Shown here one piece after another: positions 25,745-33,421 of a stretch of DNA of 64,000 bases. Below the pieces are notes generated by a model, which made no database searches, was not told the DNA's origin, and saw only the letters and a program-made list of their open reading frames with translations. Within the stretch, counting starts at the first letter, position 1, and the number at the start of each line of letters is the position of its first letter. This DNA comes from Paenibacillus agricola (GTDB lineage Bacteria > Bacillota > Bacilli > Paenibacillales > NBRC-103111), in contig NZ_JAAOIW010000003.1 in assembly GCF_011440305.1 (NCBI RefSeq), forward strand, positions 551,577 through 615,576, given 5' to 3'. A program made the translations under genes and the position numbers.

Positions 25745-26284
25745 TCAACGTCTCCTCAAAGCGAGTCTCACCATATCATCCTGAAAGGTGACATTGCGTA
25801 CCCCAGCAGGCTTGGGCAAATAGTCATTTAAAGGGATCTGCAGCGGCTGTAGCTGGAACCATTCCATCGGGATCGAGATTTGTTTGATCTGCGTTTCTGT
25901 ATGTACAGCCGTTAGATAGGGATCTTGCCAGTCAACTGTAAAAAAGAGCTTGGCGCCAATTGGCCATTTTCCTTTGTACATCAGATTGACGTCAGCCGTC
26001 CACTCATTCCCTTTGAGCTTAAATTGGGCACCTGTCAAAGTCCAGTTCTCCCGCAATTCAGCACGGTCGGCGAGTGTTTTTTTGAGCAGCTCATTGACCT
26101 CATACTCCGTAAGCACAACCTCCATCCTGCGGTTGGCCAGCATAGCCGCAAGCTTGTCACGGATAGAAAGCTCAGAATAACTAAGATCGAGCATCCGATC
26201 CGGCTGGGCATAAGCGTAGGAAACGCCCAAGAGCAGCATACCTACGAGCAGCAGCGTTCCTCCATATCGCAACAGCTTTCCCAT
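25745..26284 (-). CDS. Secreted or membrane-anchored protein of unknown function
   Basis: A 179-residue protein with an N-terminal hydrophobic signal (LLLVGMLLLGVSYAYA, possible cleavage after AYA) and a mature part with alternating beta-rich segments (VNLMYKGKWPIGAKLFFTVDW). It resembles the small exported lipid-binding-like proteins next to wall or competence genes, but I cannot name a family with confidence. There is no lipobox cysteine. It stands alone between two convergent or tandem units and ends at a shared terminator. Confidence 0.65.
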   Translation of the reverse strand: MGKLLRYGGTLLLVGMLLLGVSYAYAQPDRMLDLSYSELSIRDKLAAMLANRRMEVVLTEYEVNELLKKTLADRAELRENWTLTGAQFKLKGNEWTADVNLMYKGKWPIGAKLFFTVDWQDPYLTAVHTETQIKQISIPMEWFQLQPLQIPLNDYLPKPAGVRNVTFQDDMVRLALRRR

Positions 26285-26332
26285 CTCTGCAGTCCTCCTT
26301 GAATAGTTCCTGTCACTATCTATTGTACATGT

Positions 26333-27940
26333 TTAGATGGGCTTGTTGGGTTTATCTTTTAACCAGCGTGGTGCCCCTTTATTTTTGCGTTCCTTGGCCA
26401 ATTCACGTTCAGTTTTTTTGGATATAGGCTTCGCTCCTGCCTTGCCACCTGGTTTAGCCTTGGACGAATTTGCAGCGGCAACGGAGGCTTTTGGCGCTCT
26501 TGAGCCTTCCGTTGGCTTGGAAGGAGGCTTCGTTGAATCCCCTGCCCTGTAGCTGGAAGGTTTATAAGCAGGCTTACCCGAAGCAGCTGGAGATTTGCTT
26601 GAGGAAGCAGGGCTCGCTTCTCCAGATGACCGAAATGCAGTTCGTGATGCCGTCTGAGATGTGACTGGCGACTCCTCAGATGTTCGAGCTGTCCGTGACG
26701 TTTGACCCACCGAAGCTTGAGCAGGCTTTGCCGCAGCCGGAGCTTTAGCATAGCTTTTGCTTGCTCCTTCTCCACGAGAGGAAGCACCTCTGGATGCGCC
26801 TGGCGCACCGGTTTGATAAATCTTGCCATAGGCCATTTCTTTTTCCTGCATCGTACAGCCCAACACTTTGCCGAATTTCTCGATAATAAACCGCTGTTTA
26901 TTGGTGATAATCGAAATAGCGGTTCCTTTTTTGCCCATGCGCCCAGTCCGCCCCACTCGGTGTACATAATGATCGGCATCGATTGGAGGCTCGAAATTAA
27001 TAACATGGGTGACATGAGGAATATCCAAGCCGCGTGCAGCGATATCTGTCGCCAATAGCAGCTGAAATTTGCCGGCACGGAAAGCTTGCATGACCTTAGC
27101 GCGCTCCTGTTTGCCTGCTTCACTGTAAAGAGCCTCGATGGACAAGCCAGCAAACTTCAGCTTTTCGACCACTTCGGCCATATTATCGATTTCATTGACG
27201 AAAACAATAGCGGCGGGCATATTGTACAAACGCACCATCCGGCGCAGTGTATCAATTTTATCGCGATCCTCACATACAAAATAAAAATGCTGCAGTGTCT
27301 CCGACGTTTTCTGCTCCGGCGAAATTTGCACATAAGCAGGCTCCTGCATCCAACGGCTAACTACCGTTTGAATAGGCTCAGGCATCGTAGCTGAGAAAAA
27401 TAGCATCTGCCTGCCGCGTTGCATCCCCTTAAATATCGCCTCTACCTCTTGCATAGAGCCCAAATCGAATACTTGGTCAACCTCATCCACTACAGCTATC
27501 TTTACATAATGGACACTCAGCTTACGAAGCTTCAACAGCTCCATGACCCGCCCCGGCGTGCCTACTACGACCTGTGGACGAAGCTTCAGCTTATCGATTT
27601 GCCTGCTTAAAGCGGCTCCGCCAATCAAGCCTTGTATGCGAATATCACTGCCTTCTGTTAAAAGCTCTAAAGTCTGTACGATTTGAAAACCTAGCTCACG
27701 CGTCGGTACGATAATAATAGCTTGAACTTCCTTGGAGCTCTTGTCTATTTTCTGCAATAAAGGCAAGGCATAGGCCAAGGTTTTGCCTGAGCCGGTTTGT
27801 GATTGGGCCACTACATCTTTACCTGACAAAATAATCGGGATCGACTCTTGCTGAATCGGTGAAGGCACGAGAATATCCATTTCTTCCAGCTTGCGAACAT
27901 AACCTTCTTCAATATGTAAAGACGAAAAACTGCTGTTCAT
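26333..27940 (-). CDS. DEAD-box-type RNA helicase with long basic tail
   Basis: A 535-residue helicase. Q motif PSPIQQ, motif I AQSQTGSGKT, Ia PTRELG, motif II VDEVD (Val replaces the Ala of DEAD), motif III SAT, IV VFVNE, V ATDIAARGLD, VI HRVGRTGRMG. The core ends near residue 375. The remaining 160 residues are a low-complexity Ser/Ala/Lys/Pro-rich basic tail, probably binding RNA non-specifically. Likely roles are RNA turnover or cold-shock ribosome assembly. The alternative frame over the tail (26359-27153) is a shadow. Confidence 0.88.
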   Translation of the reverse strand: MNSSFSSLHIEEGYVRKLEEMDILVPSPIQQESIPIILSGKDVVAQSQTGSGKTLAYALPLLQKIDKSSKEVQAIIIVPTRELGFQIVQTLELLTEGSDIRIQGLIGGAALSRQIDKLKLRPQVVVGTPGRVMELLKLRKLSVHYVKIAVVDEVDQVFDLGSMQEVEAIFKGMQRGRQMLFFSATMPEPIQTVVSRWMQEPAYVQISPEQKTSETLQHFYFVCEDRDKIDTLRRMVRLYNMPAAIVFVNEIDNMAEVVEKLKFAGLSIEALYSEAGKQERAKVMQAFRAGKFQLLLATDIAARGLDIPHVTHVINFEPPIDADHYVHRVGRTGRMGKKGTAISIITNKQRFIIEKFGKVLGCTMQEKEMAYGKIYQTGAPGASRGASSRGEGASKSYAKAPAAAKPAQASVGQTSRTARTSEESPVTSQTASRTAFRSSGEASPASSSKSPAASGKPAYKPSSYRAGDSTKPPSKPTEGSRAPKASVAAANSSKAKPGGKAGAKPISKKTERELAKERKNKGAPRWLKDKPNKPI

Positions 27941-28019
27941 CTAATTCCTCCTAAACGAAATGCCCCGATGGGGCTCAAACTAGCTTATACAATGATCATA
28001 CCAATGGAGCTAAGGAACA

Positions 28020-28844
28020 TCAATAGGTGATGTCCATCTGCTCCAGCTTATTCGTGATCCAGGCAAAAGCCGAGTCCAGTGCCTGCTCGTCAGACTTCCT
28101 CGGAAAGCGGTGGCCTAAGCCTTCATATAGCTCGATCTTATATGGCTTGCCCGCTTGCTTAAGTCCTTCAGCCAGCGTCCAGGCATGGGATACGCTGACC
28201 AAGGTATCCTCCGTGCCGTGCACAATCAGGACAGGCACATGGATCTCCTGGATCCAATAGACCGGCGAGCGGCTTTTGTAGGCTTCCTCATCCTTGCGCG
28301 GATGGCCCACGACCCGCTTGAGCATACGCCGCAGATCGACGCGCTCCTCGTAGGTAGCGAATAAGTCGCTTACGCCGCCCCAGAACACGACCGGCCCCGC
28401 TCCTTCGCATTGCTTGGCGGCCAATAACGCCATAAATCCACCGCGAGAAAATCCGATCAGCGGAACCGGCCCTGGCTTAACCTCAGGAAGCGACTGCACT
28501 AAGGTAATGGCGTGGCAGATGTCGTAGCGGTCTTCCCCGCCAAATTCATCCCGCCCTTCCCCACCCATATTGCCGCGGTAAAAAGGCGCGAACACCACAT
28601 AGCCCCGCGCTGCCATCGACATGATTCTGCGCTTCCTCGGCATGCCTACCTTGCGGATACCGCCCCGGCAAAAGATTAAGGCACGACAAGGCACCGCCGC
28701 TTCGGGAACGGCTAAATAGCCTTTGACCTTCAGGCCGTCGCTGGCATAGGTCAGCATATACAACAAGACGCCTGGCTTCCTGCTGTTCAAAGCCTCTCTC
28801 TCCAATAAGGTTCCAGATGCCCACTCCGTATCCATGATCGCCAT
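28020..28844 (-). CDS. Alpha/beta hydrolase, prolyl-oligopeptidase-like
   Basis: A 274-residue hydrolase. Nucleophile elbow GFSRGG, acid residue in VHGTEDTLVS, catalytic His in GLGHRFP. An N-terminal strand pair (GLKVKGYLAVPEAAV) suits the S9/dienelactone-hydrolase class of cytoplasmic esterases or peptidases. GGGAGGAG lies 11 bases before ATG 28844, with a second ATG three codons in. Substrate unknown. A weak GCCCC-ATC-GGGGC hairpin lies between it and the helicase gene. Confidence 0.78.
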   Translation of the reverse strand: MAIMDTEWASGTLLEREALNSRKPGVLLYMLTYASDGLKVKGYLAVPEAAVPCRALIFCRGGIRKVGMPRKRRIMSMAARGYVVFAPFYRGNMGGEGRDEFGGEDRYDICHAITLVQSLPEVKPGPVPLIGFSRGGFMALLAAKQCEGAGPVVFWGGVSDLFATYEERVDLRRMLKRVVGHPRKDEEAYKSRSPVYWIQEIHVPVLIVHGTEDTLVSVSHAWTLAEGLKQAGKPYKIELYEGLGHRFPRKSDEQALDSAFAWITNKLEQMDITY

Positions 28845-28956
28845 AAATCGGTTTTCTCCTCCCGTAAGTCGCTCCTTAAGCCGCTTCTTTACAGAACCCG
28901 CTAAAATACGCTAGACTAGCTGTACCTTACTAATATGACGATAAGGAGGAGCTTCT

Positions 28957-29217
28957 ATGAATGAGCAGTTTGATATCGAATTCGAGGCCTTATTGGAAAC
29001 CTTCTCAGCAATGCTAACAGGCAGTCAAACTCCAGAGATGGTGGAAAAAATAAAAATATGGTCGATCTATAACCATATCCACAAAACGATGCCTGCATTA
29101 GCAAGCCACTGGAACCAAGAGCATCCGGAGAGCCGAGCTATTATACGTGGCCTTTTTCAAGAGGTTCGTGCCATGCATCTTGAATTAAAGGAAAAGAATT
29201 TGAATGGTGATGAATAA
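28957..29217 (+). CDS. Small helical protein, DUF2573/YusU-like
   Basis: An 86-residue, all-helical, acidic protein with SIYNHIHKTMPALASHWNQE in the middle. I recall this pattern from the small YusU (DUF2573) proteins of Bacillus, so I suggest that family with moderate confidence. Function unknown. The RBS is strong (AAGGAGGAG). It is divergent from the hydrolase and convergent with the SDR gene. Confidence 0.7.
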   Translation: MNEQFDIEFEALLETFSAMLTGSQTPEMVEKIKIWSIYNHIHKTMPALASHWNQEHPESRAIIRGLFQEVRAMHLELKEKNLNGDE

Positions 29218-29248
29218 GCAACAATGTGGATACCTTCCGACAAGAAAT

Positions 29249-29293
29249 AAGCGCCGCTCTCCCACTATCACTGTGGTATGAGGCGCTTGTTTG
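29249..29293. terminator. Shared terminator hairpin
   Basis: AAGCGCC and GGCGCTT form an outer stem with a CCCAC/GTGG inner pairing, lying between two convergent genes. The T tracts on either side are short. Confidence 0.6.
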
Positions 29294-29315
29294 ATTATAA
29301 CCCCTGTACTGCCCC

Positions 29316-30089
29316 TTATTTCTTATTCAGCATTCTGTAAGCAACCTTCTCAAAAATCCGTGGAAATAAGATGGCAAACTTGGCTCCAAAGCCTGCTACC
29401 CATGGCATATTCACCTCGGGTGTCCCTCGTTCAATCGTACGTATGATCGTGCCCACCACCTTTTCAGGCTTAAGCATAAACCATTTAATATTTTTAATGT
29501 ATTGGCCTGAGGGATCAGCTCTGTCAAAAAAGGGCGTATCAATCGGACCCGGGTTAATCGCCGAAAGCTTAACCCCTGTGCCCATCAGCTCCTGCCTCAG
29601 ACTATTAGTAAAACCAAGCACCGCATGCTTGGTAGCCGAATATCCGGAGGATTTGGCGGAGCCGATTTTGCCGGCTAACGAAGCTATGTTAATGATGTGC
29701 CCACTCCGCGCTTCCAGCATGGCAGGCAGTACAGCTTTAATACAGCGTACGGTTCCCATATAGTTAACATTCATCATTTCTGACATTTCATCCACAGAAG
29801 CATCGGTTAGCTTGTCAAATACACCATAACCGGCATTATTGATCAACACATCAATCCTGCCAAAACGGTTAATGACACTTGCCATCGTATCCTGCACCTG
29901 CTTATTCGAAGTCACATCAAGCGGGTAGAGACCATGCTCACCAGCTAATTCAGCAGCAATCCCACCCAGCTTGTCCTCGGAGCGTGCCATAAGGATCGGA
30001 ATAGCTCCGCGCTTGGATAGCTCCTTCACCATAGCTGCGCCGATTCCGCTGGAGGCGCCTGTCACGACAACAACTTTTCCGCTAAGCAT
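29316..30089 (-). CDS. Short-chain dehydrogenase/reductase
   Basis: A 257-residue classical SDR. Cofactor motif TGASSGIG, NNAG in LINNAGYG, catalytic Ser in INIASLAG, and the YSATK catalytic pair (Tyr and Lys), then NPGPIDTPF. The C-terminal extension with hydrophobic patches resembles the DltE/YqjQ-like SDRs. NAD or NADP preference is not clear, though an R-S pair after beta-2 favours NADPH. GGAGG lies seven bases before ATG 30089. Confidence 0.85.
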   Translation of the reverse strand: MLSGKVVVVTGASSGIGAAMVKELSKRGAIPILMARSEDKLGGIAAELAGEHGLYPLDVTSNKQVQDTMASVINRFGRIDVLINNAGYGVFDKLTDASVDEMSEMMNVNYMGTVRCIKAVLPAMLEARSGHIINIASLAGKIGSAKSSGYSATKHAVLGFTNSLRQELMGTGVKLSAINPGPIDTPFFDRADPSGQYIKNIKWFMLKPEKVVGTIIRTIERGTPEVNMPWVAGFGAKFAILFPRIFEKVAYRMLNKK

Positions 30090-30133
30090 GATTCAACCTC
30101 CACCAATGTCCCAGTTTCTGCGCCTACAAATAT

Positions 30134-30179
30134 TTTAAAAAAAGTGGCCAGCTTTCCGTCAAGCCGGAAGCTCCCACTT
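30134..30179 (-). terminator. Intrinsic terminator of the cheX-like gene
   Basis: On the minus strand a long stem (AAGTGG..AGCTTCCGG with CGGAAAGCT..CCACTT) is followed by TTTTTTTAAAA, 40 bp past the stop. Confidence 0.85.
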
Positions 30180-30217
30180 CATTTCACCATCCAGGTAATG
30201 TTGGACTACCCATTCAA

Positions 30218-30676
30218 TTAGACAATCAAAACCTGAATATCTAACTCGCCGATTCCTTCCATGATAAGCGGGATCGTGAGTGCCTTCTTAGGGATAAATC
30301 CTGCTGCACTTGCAGAATGTAAGATCTTTGGAGGCGTAATATCAACACGAATACCCTGGTTAAACAGCATTGTGCTAGCATTGCCGCTAATCATATTACC
30401 GAGCTCAGAAATAGCGCTTTTGCTCATCTCATCCATCTCTGTCACCACATAGCCACCCATCATCGCGGAAACCATCTTAAGCGCAACCTCTTCGTGCAGA
30501 CCGAATACGACATCTCCCTGCATTTCCCCGGTCATGCCAATTTGAATCCAAATGTGGTTCTCTACGAATTTAACGTCCTTAATCCCCAATTGTCCAGTCG
30601 AAGGACGAATATTGGCGACTTGCTCTATGACAATTCGAGCAGATTCCAAAAATGGATTGATATATTCTGCCTTCAT
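30218..30676 (-). CDS. cheX: CheX-like chemotaxis phosphatase
   Basis: A 152-residue CheC/CheX-family protein that should dephosphorylate CheY-P. The active-site signature is SAISELGNMISGNA, with the conserved acid E91 and amide N94 of the ExxN motif. There is one copy of the motif, as in CheX. I start at ATG 30676, 12 bases after AAAGGAG; the frame runs 21 codons further upstream. No other chemotaxis genes lie nearby. Confidence 0.82.
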   Translation of the reverse strand: MKAEYINPFLESARIVIEQVANIRPSTGQLGIKDVKFVENHIWIQIGMTGEMQGDVVFGLHEEVALKMVSAMMGGYVVTEMDEMSKSAISELGNMISGNASTMLFNQGIRVDITPPKILHSASAAGFIPKKALTIPLIMEGIGELDIQVLIV

Positions 30677-30739
30677 AAGATGTTTCGGCTCCTTTGTGAC
30701 AATATTACTTATCATGTTTAGGTCATAATTTCCCCTCAT

Positions 30740-31069
30740 TATACCTAATTTTGTCGAAAAAGTATATAACTTTTGTCTTGTTTCTCTTTATGCACCGAAT
30801 ATAGCCACTTATTTTCCCCAGTAAAAGCTGTTTTTCTCGTTAAAATACGACTTTAAGGGTAGTCTATGCACCTGTCTTTGTACCTAGTCACAGGTCTTTG
30901 TTGCCAAGCTTGGCCATCTATGATAAATGTTTTATAACTCATTAATATGGAAATTAAGGTGTTGGCGACTTAATAGCTGAGTTACCTGTTAGTTGTTAGT
31001 CCCACACATTTACGTTTCCTCTCCCATATACTAATCATTCAACAACCATATAAAAGGGGGTGGAACGAA
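30740..31069. other. Gene-free interval between divergent cheX and a small-protein gene
   Basis: A 330-bp AT-rich stretch. A TATAAT hexamer on the minus strand 30 bp upstream of the cheX reading frame is a probable -10 box, but no convincing -35 is present. On the plus strand I see no clear promoter. No open frame with a ribosome binding site and no strong hairpin was found. Confidence 0.5.
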
Positions 31070-31300
31070 ATGACGGTCATTTCTAACTACAAAAAATGCG
31101 TCCGATATTTAAATCGACGTGTCCGCATCAAAGCTAAGAATGGGAACGTGTATGTGGGGAAAATAGTCAAAGTTGACGGCAAAAAGGTGCATCTCAAGGT
31201 ATCCTCCGTCCATGACGGAAAACGGGTGCATACTTCCTTTTTTCCATTTATTTTGCCGCTGGTGCTGTTTGATTTGCTTGCCATTGTCTTGTTGTTATAA
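31070..31300 (+). CDS. Small protein with Sm-like N-terminal part and C-terminal membrane helix
   Basis: A 76-residue protein. Residues 12-45 (CVRYLNRRVRIKAKNGNVYV and onward) look like the first strands of an Sm/Hfq-like or SH3-like barrel, very basic. Residues 56-76 are a single hydrophobic helix (FFPFILPLVLFDLLAIVLLL). The result is a small RNA-binding-like fold tethered to the membrane. RBS AAAGGGGG is good. I do not recognise a named family. Confidence 0.65.
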   Translation: MTVISNYKKCVRYLNRRVRIKAKNGNVYVGKIVKVDGKKVHLKVSSVHDGKRVHTSFFPFILPLVLFDLLAIVLLL

Positions 31301-31353
31301 TCGTGGATAATGCCCTGATTCTGACAGCAGGTTGTGACAGTATCCTTACTGGA

Positions 31354-31406
31354 ATTGAGATAGGATAAATCTATCAGAGGAAGCTATTATCCTATGTAAT
31401 CTCAAT
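31354..31406. repeat. Imperfect inverted repeat in the leader of the next gene
   Basis: ATTGAGAT-AGGATAA at 31354-31368 pairs with TTATCCT at 31387-31393 and ATCTCAAT at 31399-31406, leaving a 5-nt bulge. It ends just before the AAAAGGAG ribosome binding site of the 31426 gene. It could be an operator or an RNA stem controlling access to that site. Confidence 0.4.
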
Positions 31407-31425
31407 ATTAAAAGGAGTAAGGACC

Positions 31426-31785
31426 GTGAATCCAAACATCCCAATTGAAGAAGATTTGAAGCTGCTGCTGGCGAGTCCCAAGCTTACCATGAAATTGCTG
31501 AATGAGCTCATAACGGAACTTAAGCAAGAGAACCAGAAGTTGGTTCGACGATTAGAAGATATGGAACGGGAATTAAAGGAGCAGCGCCTGCTGCTTGGCG
31601 AGATCGCAGTGACAGCTGAGCAGCTCATCTGGACTCCACCAGGAAAGCCTGTGGTTGCAGATGAAGCTGAAGCCACTGAAACCAAGCTATCTGAAGCGCC
31701 TCCTGCGAAAGTCCCTGAATACGTCCGAATGACACGTTCCGAAAAGCATTTTATTCCTCCCAAGAAATGGTTCTGGTTCCGCTGA
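31426..31785 (+). CDS. Coiled-coil protein of unknown function
   Basis: A 119-residue protein. Residues 20-60 form a strong heptad coiled coil (LNELITELKQENQKLVRRLE), followed by a Pro/Ala/Glu-rich linker and a basic aromatic end (PKKWFWFR). The start is GTG at 31426, eight bases after AAGGAG. No family recognised. No membrane segment. An inverted repeat lies in its leader and a bidirectional terminator follows. Confidence 0.65.
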   Translation: MNPNIPIEEDLKLLLASPKLTMKLLNELITELKQENQKLVRRLEDMERELKEQRLLLGEIAVTAEQLIWTPPGKPVVADEAEATETKLSEAPPAKVPEYVRMTRSEKHFIPPKKWFWFR

Positions 31786-31853
31786 ATGCTTTATGCCCTT
31801 GACAGCGACCCACCACATCTGGCACCTTGATTTTATCGCGATCTGATCTAACC

Positions 31854-31887
31854 AGAAAAAGCCAGGCTGCTCAGCCCGGCTTTTTCT
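31854..31887. terminator. Bidirectional intrinsic terminator
   Basis: AGAAAAAGCC(A/G)GGCT pairs with AGCC(T/C)GGCTTTTTCT, A-rich on one side and T-rich on the other. It ends both the 31426 gene and the rpmG gene coming from the right. Confidence 0.88.
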
Positions 31888-31896
31888 TACTTGTTG

Positions 31897-32046
31897 TTAT
31901 CTCGTTTCACGGTGAAGGGTATGCCGCTTAAGCCTAGGGCAATATTTGCGCAACTCCATACGTCCTGGCTGTGTTCTTTTGTTCTTGGTAGTTGTGTAGT
32001 TACGATCTCCCGATTCCGTGCAGGCTAATGTAATAATTACTCGCAA
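31897..32046 (-). CDS. rpmG: Ribosomal protein L33, zinc-independent (C-minus) type
   Basis: A 49-residue protein. It is the L33 fold ([27 protein letters not shown]) but with only two of the four zinc-ligand cysteines: ACTESGD replaces CxxC, and YCPRLKRH replaces CPxC. This is the form that substitutes for zinc-containing L33 when zinc is scarce. TTG start at 32046 has AAGGAGGTG six bases upstream. It lies 48 bp behind the ZagA-type GTPase gene, probably the same transcript, consistent with Zur control. Codons 3-5 contain a GTAAT-N-ATTAC Zur-type box. Confidence 0.9.
   Translation of the reverse strand: MRVIITLACTESGDRNYTTTKNKRTQPGRMELRKYCPRLKRHTLHRETR
32030..32040. promoter_or_regulatory. 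Zur-box-like sequence inside the rpmG start region
   Basis: GTAATAATTAC, the same 5-1-5 palindrome seen in front of zagA and znuC, here overlapping codons 3 to 5 of rpmG (Val-Ile-Ile-Thr). It could be a second operator or merely codon coincidence. Confidence 0.4.
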
Positions 32047-32094
32047 GCTGTTCACCTCCTTAACAACTCGTTCCTTATGGATGCCTGCTTAGAT

Positions 32095-33306
32095 CTAAAC
32101 AGGCATCGACAGTACTTCCTCCATGACATTCGGCAGCTTATCAACGAATCCAGTCCAATCCAGCTGCGCCTCCTCTGCAGTCAGGAGACACTCGTCTAGA
32201 GACGCTATAATCTGCTGGTGATCCATCTCAATGCCAATAAATACAACCTTATTGATCCGGTCACCATAAACGGCATCCCACACTTCAGCCAGCTCCGAGT
32301 CTTCTTGCAGCATGGCTTCGCGTTCTTGCTCAGGAAGCGCAGCAATCCAGTGGCCTGCAGGGCCGAATTGTACGGAAGGACCAGCCTGGCTCAAGTTTTG
32401 GGCGTAATTATTACGTGTGGCCAGCCACATCATGCCTTTGGCCCGCACAATCTCGGATGGCCATTCCGCCATCCATGCCATCAGCCTTTCAGGCTGAAAT
32501 GGCTGGATACGCTCATACACAAATGATGATATCCCGTATTCCTCGGTTTCTGGCGTATGCGTAGGCTTTTCCATTTCTTGAATCCAGCCTGCCGATGTAC
32601 TGGCTTCTTCAAAATTGAATAAGCCGGTATTCAAAATATTTGCTGGATCGATTTGACCATGCACAGCTCGAATGAGCTTGGCTCGTGGCTGCAGCTTGCG
32701 CAGAAGCTGCTCCAGCTCCACCAGCTCGCTTTCCTCCACCATATCGACTTTGTTCAAGACCAGCACATCGCAAAACTCGATTTGGTCGATTAACAGGTCG
32801 ACAACTTCCCTGGTATCCTCTTCACCCACAGCCTGGCTGCGTTCCAGCAAGGTTTCCCCTGAGGAGAAATCATGCCAGAAACGATAAGCATCAACAACCG
32901 TCACCATACAATCCAGCTGGCATATTTGGGCTAGGTCAATCCCATACTCCTCATCAATATACGTAAAGGTTTGCGCTACGGGAACAGGCTCACCAACACC
33001 AGTGGATTCGATCAGAATATAATCGAACCGGTTTTCTTGGGCAAGCCTTTGGACCTCCCGCAATAAATCCTCCCGCAAGGTACAACAGATACAGCCATTG
33101 GACATCTCTACCAGCTTCTCATCCGTACGTGATAAACCGCCCCCGCTTTTAATAAGCTCGGCATCTATATTAACCTCACTTAAATCATTAACAATAACAG
33201 CCACCCTCAGCCCACTTCGGTTATTGAGCACATGATTAAGCAGCGTTGTTTTGCCTGAACCCAAATAACCGCTTAGAACGGTTACCGGTATTTTGAAGGG
33301 AATCAT
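32095..33306 (-). CDS. zagA: COG0523 (CobW-type) zinc metallochaperone GTPase, ZagA/YciC-like
   Basis: A 403-residue G3E GTPase. Walker A GYLGSGKTTLL, the metal-binding CxCC in SNGCICC, Walker B-like ILIESTGVGEP, G4 LNKVDM, and a C-terminal CobW_C domain (from about 255). In Bacillus the homologue ZagA (YciC) is Zur-controlled and delivers zinc to folate-synthesis enzymes under starvation. Here a Zur-type box lies 20-30 bp upstream and the alternative L33 gene is behind it. RBS AAGGAG. Confidence 0.88.
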   Translation of the reverse strand: MIPFKIPVTVLSGYLGSGKTTLLNHVLNNRSGLRVAVIVNDLSEVNIDAELIKSGGGLSRTDEKLVEMSNGCICCTLREDLLREVQRLAQENRFDYILIESTGVGEPVPVAQTFTYIDEEYGIDLAQICQLDCMVTVVDAYRFWHDFSSGETLLERSQAVGEEDTREVVDLLIDQIEFCDVLVLNKVDMVEESELVELEQLLRKLQPRAKLIRAVHGQIDPANILNTGLFNFEEASTSAGWIQEMEKPTHTPETEEYGISSFVYERIQPFQPERLMAWMAEWPSEIVRAKGMMWLATRNNYAQNLSQAGPSVQFGPAGHWIAALPEQEREAMLQEDSELAEVWDAVYGDRINKVVFIGIEMDHQQIIASLDECLLTAEEAQLDWTGFVDKLPNVMEEVLSMPV

Positions 33307-33325
33307 GTTTTTGCTCCTTTTAAGT

Positions 33326-33336
33326 GTAATTATTAC
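33326..33336. promoter_or_regulatory. Zur-type operator upstream of zagA
   Basis: GTAATTATTAC, a perfect 5-1-5 palindrome matching the core of the Bacillus Zur consensus (TCGTAATnATTACGA), 20-30 bp upstream of the zagA start. Confidence 0.75.
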
Positions 33337-33421
33337 AATAAACAGGCATGCTATAATAGCCGTGATCTACAATGACGGAACGCAGAGAGTAAGTTATATT
33401 CCCTACGTCGTCTGGACCTTC

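Noticed and set aside
26359-27153. A 264-codon open frame overlapping the helicase gene on the same strand.
   Set aside because: It covers the helicase C-terminal core and low-complexity tail in another frame, has no ribosome binding site, and its composition (runs of Gln, Leu, Arg) is that of a shadow frame.
27963-27976. GCCCC-ATC-GGGGC hairpin between hydrolase and helicase as a terminator.
   Set aside because: A short stem without T tract; not called as a separate feature.
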